DNA of 10,803 bases from Verrucomicrobiales bacterium (lineage in GTDB: Bacteria; Verrucomicrobiota; Verrucomicrobiia; Limisphaerales; UBA1100): assembly GCA_002724615.1 (NCBI GenBank), contig PBPF01000168.1:1-10803 (forward strand), written 5' to 3'. The notes beneath the pieces were generated by a model, which worked only from the letters and a program-made list of their open reading frames with translations, was not told where the DNA came from and searched no databases. Within the stretch, counting starts at the first letter, position 1, and the number at the start of each line of letters is the position of its first letter. Shown piece after piece: positions 6,066-10,803 of this stretch. The position numbers were made by a program, and so were the translations under genes.

Positions 6066-6526
6066 TCCTCCAGTCCCGCCAGTCCGAGCAGTTGCCATCG
6101 TTCTTTCACCGGTGGATTGTCACCACCTTGGCCGTGCTCATTGCCGACATCTTCTGCCCCGGCATTGCCATCAACGGTCCTGTTGGCCTGCTTGTCGCGC
6201 CCCTGCTTCTTGGAATTCTCAATGCCCTGCTCAAGCCGCTTCTCATGATTCTTTCGCTGCCCCTGCTTCTGTTCACACTTGGCTTTTTCCTGATGGTCAT
6301 CAACGCGATCCTCTTAATGCTGACCAGTTGGCTGATGGGGCCCGCATTCGTGGTCGATGGCTTCGGCTGGGCGTTCATCGGTGCGCTTATCATCAGCGTT
6401 GTTACCATCATCGGCAATTTCCTTGCCCGCTTCGGTGGCGGTCGCGTGCGTGTCCAGCGGAAGCGTCGCCGCGAGGAACCACAACGGCTGGATGACGACG
6501 ATGATGGTCCCGTAATCGATGTTTAG
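6062..6526 (+). CDS. YvlD/phage-holin-IV-like four-helix membrane protein
   Basis: The product has 154 residues and four helices near 17-37, 42-64, 67-90 and 104-124. RWIVTTLAVLIADIFCPGI, GLLVAPLLLGILNALLKPLL, LPLLLFTLGFFLMVINAILL and the late GFGWAFIGALIISVVT segment follow the PF04020 pattern (YvlD; mycobacteriophage holin superfamily IV). The holin name is historical: chromosomal members occur widely in bacteria without a lysis role, and YvlD belongs to a Bacillus envelope-stress operon. No endolysin or phage gene is nearby. The tail (125-154) is basic, then acidic, ending RLDDDDDGPVIDV. ATG 6062 is chosen over the upstream ATG 5987 because it overlaps the manA stop as ATGA, a sign of translational coupling. 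The stop TAG at 6524-6526 shares bases with the stop of the converging gene. Confidence 0.85.
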   Translation: MILQSRQSEQLPSFFHRWIVTTLAVLIADIFCPGIAINGPVGLLVAPLLLGILNALLKPLLMILSLPLLLFTLGFFLMVINAILLMLTSWLMGPAFVVDGFGWAFIGALIISVVTIIGNFLARFGGGRVRVQRKRRREEPQRLDDDDDGPVIDV

Positions 6527-6807
6527 TCCCTGCTGTCTCGCAGTGCCCAGCGAATGGCCAGCCAAGGTATGAGGAACACGGTCATGCAGAAGATTTTCAT
6601 TGCTGTCAGGGCCGTGTAGTTGAGCATCACAAACTGCTCCAGCGTGATTGATCCGCCGATAGCACGGCTGTGCAGGTCCACCACCCACTGGTGGTCTAGC
6701 GCGAGGAGCATAATCAGCCAAAACAGTTGCAGTGCCATCCCCAGCGCAAAGGCTCGGATTAGCACTCGGGATGTAGCCTCATAAAAGTCGCGCGAAGTTT
6801 CGTTCAT
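6523..6807 (-). CDS. DUF6868-like small two-helix membrane protein
   Basis: The product has 94 residues with two helices, near 16-37 and 64-86. The order LFWLIMLLALDHQWVVDLHSRAIG, then ITLEQFVMLNYTALTAMKIF, then LIPWLAIRWA matches the DUF6868 pattern as I recall it: an aromatic-rich first helix, a polar W-x-x-x-LHS-R turn, a short amphipathic stretch, and a second helix ending in a Pro-Trp-Leu-Ala motif. The function of the family is not known to me. It is the last gene of the recA-FIST-trmB run, starting 26 nt after the trmB stop. Its TAA stop (complement of 6523-6525) shares TTAG with the TAG of the converging gene, leaving no room for a terminator between the operons. Confidence 0.72.
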   Translation of the reverse strand: MNETSRDFYEATSRVLIRAFALGMALQLFWLIMLLALDHQWVVDLHSRAIGGSITLEQFVMLNYTALTAMKIFCMTVFLIPWLAIRWALRDSRD

Positions 6808-6833
6808 CCATCCGACCTACACTCGCCAACGCC

Positions 6834-7457
6834 TCACGTCAATCGCCAGGACACTCGTAGTGTCTGGATGCCTTTGGCGTTGAACATTTTTTCAAATTCC
6901 GTCCTGCGCGCTGCTAGTTCCGTGGGCGTCTCCTCGTGCACAAAACCGCCGTGTGCGGAGAAGACCTCCTGCATCTGGGAAAAATACGGCTCATTATCCG
7001 TCCTCAAATGCACAACGCCACCAGTAGTCAAAATGCGTGCGGTTATCTCGGGAAATTCCTTGTTCACCAGCCGGTGCCAGGCATGCTTGTCCTTCGGCCA
7101 AGGGTCCGGAAAATAAATGTGGATCGCCTCGAACGCATTTGCCGGCAACAGATATTGGACGAGGTACCGCGCCTCGAATCGCAGCAGGCGAAGGTTTTCA
7201 AAGCCTTCGCGTCGTGCCTTTTTCTCCAGCTTGCGTAGCCGGCCAAGCAAGCGTTCCACGCCAACAAACTGTCGGTCGGGATAGTCGCCGGCGTACCCGA
7301 AAAGGAACCCCCCGTCGCCACAGCCGATCTCCAGCTCCATTGGCTGCGGTTTCGCAAACAGGTCTTCGCGTAACAACGGATTGATGACAGAGGTGAACTC
7401 GTGAAACAGTCCAGAACGTCCGTCGCCCGAGGCGTTGCTTAAGCCGTCCCCTCCCAT
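6834..7457 (-). CDS. trmB: tRNA (guanine-N7-)-methyltransferase
   Basis: The product is a 207-residue SAM-dependent Rossmann-fold enzyme that makes 7-methylguanosine, normally at position 46 of the tRNA variable loop. SAM motif I is ELEIGCGDGGFL (41-52), and GVE (66-68) ends the second strand. The family signature IYFPDPWPKDKHAWHRL starts at 114, HLRTDNEPYF follows, and the C-terminal TEFEKMFNAKG corresponds to the substrate-contacting T-x-(Y/F)-E motif. Length is normal and nothing is missing. ATG 7457 is kept as the start because it lies 4 nt after the stop of the FIST gene, implying coupled translation; the first 15 residues are low in conservation, so a slightly later start cannot be excluded. 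A minor DUF6868-like gene follows. Confidence 0.95.
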   Translation of the reverse strand: MGGDGLSNASGDGRSGLFHEFTSVINPLLREDLFAKPQPMELEIGCGDGGFLFGYAGDYPDRQFVGVERLLGRLRKLEKKARREGFENLRLLRFEARYLVQYLLPANAFEAIHIYFPDPWPKDKHAWHRLVNKEFPEITARILTTGGVVHLRTDNEPYFSQMQEVFSAHGGFVHEETPTELAARRTEFEKMFNAKGIQTLRVSWRLT

Positions 7458-7461
7458 TAAG

Positions 7462-8652
7462 TCACTTCCGACCTACAAACAAAGCCAGCGAGGCGGTATA
7501 GCCATGAAGAAAATTCCGTCCACCAACCGGGCCAATCTCGCCGTTGCAAAAGAACCCGGCCAGTCCTAGTGGGCCCAGTTCACTCTGCACCATGCTTGCA
7601 TCGTGATCCGGCGCGCCAAACAGGTGTCGTCCACGTCCGTTGCAGCAGCAAAGTACGCCACCCAGGACGGGTGCGTCCGCAAGGTCTGCTTTAACTGTGT
7701 TTAACAACGCGGCCAAATCTTCACCTGCAGCTTGGGCGTCACGCCGCTGGAACTGCATCGTTTGCCCTGCGCGCGGGAATGCGCCCACGGCAATCGCACC
7801 TGCCTGGTCATCGGCGCCCAGCAGGTTGCGAATCAGGAAATCGCCCCGGCCAAAATCCTCGCGATACTCATTCGTTACCAGTCCGACAAACATGTTGCCC
7901 TTGGCCTTTTCCTTCTCCTCAGCTGGCAAGCCGTCGAAGGTCTCCACCAGTACCTCGTAGGCGTTACGGTTGCCGATGGTATGGATAATGTTGTGATCCG
8001 ACTCTGTGATCGTCCACGTTTGTCCGATGGGCGTGCAGCCCTGCGAGGTTACACCGCGCAGATCCACTGCGCCGCCCACTCCAATGGCCACCGCTCCTTC
8101 CTCAAGCACTTCGCCGTTCAGGTAAACCTGCGTCCCCGTTGCGCCTGGACCAGCGCTGGCCAGTCCGCCGAGGATTGGCTTGTTGGCCCATGCCTCGTTC
8201 CATTGGCGCAGCCATTTCTCGGCGTCGAGATGAAAAGGATCAGCGAACACCAGCCAGCCGTTTACATCCAAACCGTTCGCCTTGTCATGCCAGTAACCGG
8301 CGTCCTCAGCGTCCTCAAGGTCGCCTTGTTCGAATTGCATGGCGCACAACTCCGCGCCAGGCAGGTCGTACAGCGCCAGCACAATACCCGCGTCATCCTC
8401 GATCTCACGCTCGTTGAAGATCAACCCTTGGCTGGAGCATCCCGCCAGCAGTGGCACGCGTGCGTTGACGCGCAGAATTTCCAGGATGACCTTGGCGTGT
8501 TCGAAGAAGCGCGGGGCCATGTAAACCAGCCCAAGTGAAACCGTATCCGCCTCCAGTTGCGAGCGCAGGTCAGTTGCCCAGCCGGAAATGGCATCGTCAT
8601 CGAACGCGCCTTCGTAATGCGCTACGACAGAATGTGGACTGGCTTGGGACAC
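7462..8652 (-). CDS. FIST-domain ligand-binding protein
   Basis: The product is a 396-residue soluble protein made of FIST_N and FIST_C domains, proposed in the literature to be a sensor of small ligands such as amino acids. The N-terminal half has LVYMAPRFFEHAKVIL followed by LAGCSSQG (69-76). The C-terminal half has the cysteine cluster VLCCCNGRGRHLFG (333-346) and FFCNGEIGPVGGRNFLHGYTASL from 367, the strongest family signature. There is no membrane segment or attached kinase or cyclase domain, so it is a stand-alone sensor or ligand carrier. The frame stays open up to ATG 8778, but that part overlaps recA and is Arg/Pro-rich shadow coding. GTG at 8652 is the only good in-frame start between the recA stop and the conserved N-terminus; start confidence is moderate. 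It lies 43 nt after recA and 4 nt before trmB. Confidence 0.85.
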   Translation of the reverse strand: MSQASPHSVVAHYEGAFDDDAISGWATDLRSQLEADTVSLGLVYMAPRFFEHAKVILEILRVNARVPLLAGCSSQGLIFNEREIEDDAGIVLALYDLPGAELCAMQFEQGDLEDAEDAGYWHDKANGLDVNGWLVFADPFHLDAEKWLRQWNEAWANKPILGGLASAGPGATGTQVYLNGEVLEEGAVAIGVGGAVDLRGVTSQGCTPIGQTWTITESDHNIIHTIGNRNAYEVLVETFDGLPAEEKEKAKGNMFVGLVTNEYREDFGRGDFLIRNLLGADDQAGAIAVGAFPRAGQTMQFQRRDAQAAGEDLAALLNTVKADLADAPVLGGVLCCCNGRGRHLFGAPDHDASMVQSELGPLGLAGFFCNGEIGPVGGRNFLHGYTASLALFVGRK

Positions 8653-8695
8653 GGCCGGATTGTGAAATGCACCGTGCCAAGAGGCAAGCTCATGC

Positions 8696-9811
8696 TCAGG
8701 CGGCGGCCTCGGCTTTTTCCTCCGCCTTCTCCGTAGGTGCGGCCTTGGCTTCCTCCTTCTCGTCGGCCTCCTCGGCAACCCCGTCGCGCTTAGCCATGAT
8801 TTGAGCTACGATTTGCTCCGAAAGCTCCGGCTTTTCCGTCAGCGTCTTCTGTGCCGCCGCCACGCCCTGCCCGATCAATTCACCTTCATGCTGGATCCAA
8901 GCTCCCTTCTTGGAAAGCACCTCAAAACGCAGACCGGCATCGATAATACTCCCCTGCTTGTTGATGCCCTGATTGTACATGATATCGAACTCTGCCTCGG
9001 CAAACGGCGGTGCCACCTTATTTTTGACTATCTTCGTCTTTACATGGTTGCCAATCACCTGACCGGTAGCATCTTTCAGTGCCTCCTTGCGCCGGATGTC
9101 GATCCGTACGCTGGCATAAAACTTCAGCGCTTTGCCGCCCGGCGTTGTCTCCGGGTTGCCAAACATCACCCCCACCTTTTCGCGCAGTTGGTTCGTGAAA
9201 ATACAGGTCGTCTTTGATTTGCCCAGAATCGCCGCCAGCTTGCGCAATGCTTGGCTCATCAGACGCGCCTGCATGCCCATCGTCGCCATGCCCATGTCGC
9301 CCTCCAACTCCGCCTTAGGCACCAGCGCCGCCACTGAGTCGACCACGATCACGTCAATCGAGTTCGATCGCGCCAGCGTTTCGCAAATTGTCAACGCTTC
9401 CTCACCGCTGTCCGGCTGCGACACTAGTAGGTCATCCAGGTTCACCCCCAGTTTGCGCGCGTACGCCGGATCCAGCGCGTGCTCTGCGTCGATGAATGCT
9501 GCGATGCCACCCTCCTTCTGGCAGTTCGCCACCACGTGCAGCATTACAGTCGTTTTTCCAGACGACTCCGGCCCGTAAATCTCGATAATTCGCCCTTTCG
9601 GTACTCCGCCAATCCCCAACGCCAAGTCCAGCGACAGCGCCCCTGTGGGAATCGACTCAATCTGTGAGTGTCCTTTCGCATCTCCTAGGCGCATGATGCT
9701 TCCCTCACCAAACGCCTTGGTGATCTGTGCTAGCGCAGAATCCAAGTTGCGCTGCCGTGCTTCGCTCCCGCTTCCCGCGGCCTCTTTTTTGGTTTTTTTC
9801 GCTTCAGCCAT
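8696..9811 (-). CDS. recA: Recombinase A
   Basis: The product is a 371-residue RecA, a DNA-dependent ATPase that forms filaments on single-stranded DNA, drives strand exchange and stimulates LexA self-cleavage. Walker A is GPESSGKTT (80-88); the Walker B strand is [12 protein letters not shown] (from about 154). L1 is [18 protein letters not shown] (from about 168) and L2 lies in [21 protein letters not shown], followed by [17 protein letters not shown]1 carries MGMATMGM where E. coli has IGDSHMGL. Both ends are extended: a Lys-rich N-terminus of about 14 extra residues and a Lys/Glu/Ala tail from about 338 ([20 protein letters not shown]), in place of the purely acidic E. coli tail. GGAG (complement of 9816-9819) lies 4 nt before the ATG. 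The promoter and possible operator are in the upstream gap. FIST, trmB and the DUF6868-like gene follow on the same strand. Confidence 0.98.
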   Translation of the reverse strand: MAEAKKTKKEAAGSGSEARQRNLDSALAQITKAFGEGSIMRLGDAKGHSQIESIPTGALSLDLALGIGGVPKGRIIEIYGPESSGKTTVMLHVVANCQKEGGIAAFIDAEHALDPAYARKLGVNLDDLLVSQPDSGEEALTICETLARSNSIDVIVVDSVAALVPKAELEGDMGMATMGMQARLMSQALRKLAAILGKSKTTCIFTNQLREKVGVMFGNPETTPGGKALKFYASVRIDIRRKEALKDATGQVIGNHVKTKIVKNKVAPPFAEAEFDIMYNQGINKQGSIIDAGLRFEVLSKKGAWIQHEGELIGQGVAAAQKTLTEKPELSEQIVAQIMAKRDGVAEEADEKEEAKAAPTEKAEEKAEAAA

Positions 9812-9819
9812 GATGCTCC

Positions 9820-9838
9820 GTTATTAAAAGCCTTTTGG
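9820..9838. repeat. A/T-rich direct repeat, promoter-proximal copy (recA)
   Basis: GTTATTAAAAGCCTTTTGG recurs at 9880-9901 with two extra A and one extra T. The centre-to-centre distance is about 61 bp, near six helical turns. This copy covers the predicted recA transcription start and 5' untranslated region. Its core AAAAG-C-CTTTT is itself symmetric, a feature of protein binding sites. Confidence 0.75.
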
Positions 9839-9859
9839 TGGGTCAATCATAGACCCACC
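9837..9859. promoter_or_regulatory. Inverted repeat over the recA -10 box, candidate operator
   Basis: GGTGGGTC (9837-9844) and GACCCACC (9852-9859) are perfect 8-bp inverted repeats separated by 7 bp (AATCATA on the plus strand). On the coding strand the spacer contains the -10 hexamer TATGAT, so a protein bound to the two half-sites would block RNA polymerase. With the start site predicted near 9839 the element covers about -20 to +3. The arrangement is typical of repressor operators; LexA is the obvious candidate for recA, but the half-site is not the GAAC-N4-GTTC or CTG-N10-CAG motif known from model bacteria. Confidence 0.55.
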
Positions 9860-9873
9860 CCCAAAGACCGCAA
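9846..9873 (-). promoter_or_regulatory. Predicted recA promoter
   Basis: Read on the minus strand, the -35 box is TTGCGG (complement of 9868-9873), the spacer is 16 nt, and the -10 box is TATGAT (complement of 9846-9851), five of six matches to TATAAT. The predicted start near 9839 gives a leader of about 28 nt ending in CGGAGCATC before the ATG. A/T-rich DNA just upstream of the -35 (9880-9901) could act as an UP element. It is the only good sigma70-like promoter in the 101-nt gap. Confidence 0.55.
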
Positions 9874-9879
9874 GTCCCA

Positions 9880-9901
9880 GTTATTAAAAAAGCCTTTTTG
9901 G
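9880..9901. repeat. A/T-rich direct repeat, promoter-distal copy (recA)
   Basis: This is the second copy of the repeat at 9820-9838, here with AAAAAAGCCTTTTT in its core. It lies about 40-60 bp upstream of the predicted recA start, directly upstream of the -35 box. It might also act as a weak minus-strand terminator for the DUF1501 gene, since AAAAAGGCTTTTTT reads toward a T-run on that strand, but a GC-rich stem is lacking. Confidence 0.75.
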
Positions 9902-9912
9902 TTTCCTTCAGC

Positions 9913-10803
9913 CTAAGCCAAGAGTTCCTTCACCACATTTCCATGTACGTCGGTTAGCCGGAAGTCGCGACCGGCATGGCGGTAGGTGAGGTGTTCGTGG
10001 TCGAGACCGAGGAGGTGGAGCATGGTGGCGTGGAGGTCGTGGACGTGGACAACATCCTGCACGGAGCGAAAGCCGAATTCATCGGTGGCACCGTGGGCGT
10101 AGCCGCCTCGAGTGCCGCCACCGGCAAGCCAGCAGGTGAAACCGTAATGGTTGTGGTCGCGGCCGTTAAGAGCGGGATACTCGGCAACAGGTGTGCGGCC
10201 GAATTCACCACCCCATAACACCAGCGTGCTCTCGAGCAAGCCGCGCTGGCGAAGGTCGGTGAGGAAGGCGGCCAGCGGCTGGTCCCATTCACCTGCGAGC
10301 TTGCGGTGGGTGCCGACGAGGCCGTTGTGGTTGTCCCAAGGCTGGCCGTTGCCGCTCCACACCTGCACAAAGCGCACGCCGCGCTCGAGCAACCGGCGCG
10401 TCATCAACAGCTGCCGCCCGTGTGTGCCGTTGCCGTAGCTGTCCTGAATGTGCTTTGGCTCGTTTTTGATTTCGAAAACATCCGCCGCTTCCGACTGCAT
10501 GCGAAACGCCAACTCGAAAGACTGGATGCGGGCTTCGAGTGCCGGATCGGCTGCGCGGTCCTTGAGATGTTTCGCGTTGAGCGCCTGCGTGAGGTCAAGT
10601 AGGCGGCGTTGTTCGGCGGACTTCAGCCGGCTGTTGCGAATGTTGGCGATGAGCTTGGTGACGTCTGTGTGCTTAGTGTCGAGGTGCGTGCCTTGATAGG
10701 CACCGGGCAGAAACGCACTGCGCCAGTTGCGCGTGGCAACGACGGGATAGCCGCCCGGGCACATTACCACAAACCCCGGCAGATTGGCGTTCTCGGTGCC
10801 GAG
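9913..10803 (-). CDS. DUF1501 family protein, C-terminal part (cut by window edge)
   Basis: The visible part is 296 residues, open through the right edge; full-length relatives have about 450-490, so the N-terminus with its export signal is missing. DUF1501 proteins are exported members of the alkaline phosphatase/sulfatase superfamily of unproven function, abundant in Planctomycetes and Verrucomicrobia. Features seen are LGTENANLPGFVVMCPGGYP at the visible start, NWRSAFLPGAYQGT, LLMTRRLLERGVRFVQVW, LWGGEFGRTPVAEYPALNGRDHNHYGFTCWLAGG, and the C-terminal VHDLHATMLHLLGLDHEHLTYRHAGRDFRLTDVHG. EFGRTP and GRDHN hold likely metal-site residues. An in-frame GTG at 10770 is not the start because family sequence continues beyond it. 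These genes usually follow a DUF1549/DUF1553 cytochrome-type gene, which would lie outside the window. The plus strand is G-rich here, opposite to the recA side. Confidence 0.92.
   Translation of the reverse strand, partial: LGTENANLPGFVVMCPGGYPVVATRNWRSAFLPGAYQGTHLDTKHTDVTKLIANIRNSRLKSAEQRRLLDLTQALNAKHLKDRAADPALEARIQSFELAFRMQSEAADVFEIKNEPKHIQDSYGNGTHGRQLLMTRRLLERGVRFVQVWSGNGQPWDNHNGLVGTHRKLAGEWDQPLAAFLTDLRQRGLLESTLVLWGGEFGRTPVAEYPALNGRDHNHYGFTCWLAGGGTRGGYAHGATDEFGFRSVQDVVHVHDLHATMLHLLGLDHEHLTYRHAGRDFRLTDVHGNVVKELLA

Noticed and set aside
6062..6526. A phage holin or prophage remnant
   Set aside because: The family name is historical; there is no endolysin, integrase, capsid or tail gene nearby, and the gene is coupled to manA in a housekeeping operon.
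7732..8538. A 268-residue plus-strand frame opposite the FIST gene
   Set aside because: The FIST protein has clear family signatures on the minus strand over the same region, while this frame has none.
8653..8778. Extension of the FIST protein to ATG 8778
   Set aside because: The added residues are an Arg/Pro-rich shadow of the recA tail and overlap recA by more than 80 nt; conserved FIST sequence begins after GTG 8652.
9913..10770. DUF1501 as a complete gene starting at GTG 10770
   Set aside because: The family sequence LGTENANLPGF continues in frame to the window edge, so the gene is truncated by the window.
1..10803. CRISPR arrays, tRNA or rRNA genes, insertion sequences
   Set aside because: No regularly spaced short repeats, cloverleaf-like segments, conserved rRNA stretches or transposase-like frames were seen.

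Overview
The window looks like a bacterial chromosome segment from the Verrucomicrobiota or a close PVC relative. This is an inference from gene content: a DUF1501 protein (a family abundant in Planctomycetes and Verrucomicrobia), a PQQ-type beta-propeller lipoprotein, a DUF6868-like two-helix protein, a FIST protein beside recA, and mostly weak or absent Shine-Dalgarno sequences. No phage, transposase, CRISPR array, tRNA or rRNA was seen.

Layout. (1) Positions 1-2193 are a lower-GC accessory stretch. It holds three copies of a lipoprotein-leader sequence: a remnant at the left edge, one ending in TGA exactly where the lipobox cysteine should be (666-719), and one intact and heading a PQQ-propeller lipoprotein gene (913-2193). 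A small four-helix membrane protein gene (277-639) sits among them, with a short terminator before it and hairpin-rich non-coding DNA (about 720-900) after it. (2) Positions 2327-6526 carry five tightly packed plus-strand genes: an LptF/LptG-family permease with an extra periplasmic domain, a tail-anchored FHA-domain protein, accA, a short class I mannose-6-phosphate isomerase, and a YvlD/holin-IV-like membrane protein. Gaps are 4, 47, 7 and -4 nt, so co-transcription is likely. The genes share a loose envelope theme: lipopolysaccharide export, fatty-acid synthesis, sugar-phosphate supply and membrane proteins. (3) Positions 6523-9811 carry a minus-strand run read as recA, FIST protein, trmB, DUF6868-like protein. 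It meets the first operon tail to tail, with the two stop codons sharing bases. (4) Positions 9913-10803 hold the C-terminal part of a DUF1501 gene, also on the minus strand, cut by the right edge.

The clearest regulatory signal is in the 101-nt gap upstream of recA. A sigma70-like promoter has its -10 box inside the loop of a perfect 8-bp inverted repeat, and the promoter is bracketed by two near-identical A/T-rich direct repeats of about 20 bp. This resembles a repressor operator, possibly for the SOS response. Other points of note are the domain insertion in the LptF/G protein, the FHA domain lacking its usual phosphothreonine-contacting Ser/Arg, the decayed leader copies, and strand-composition switches near 4.1-5.1 kb and 9.9 kb. 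I found no clearly new multi-gene system.
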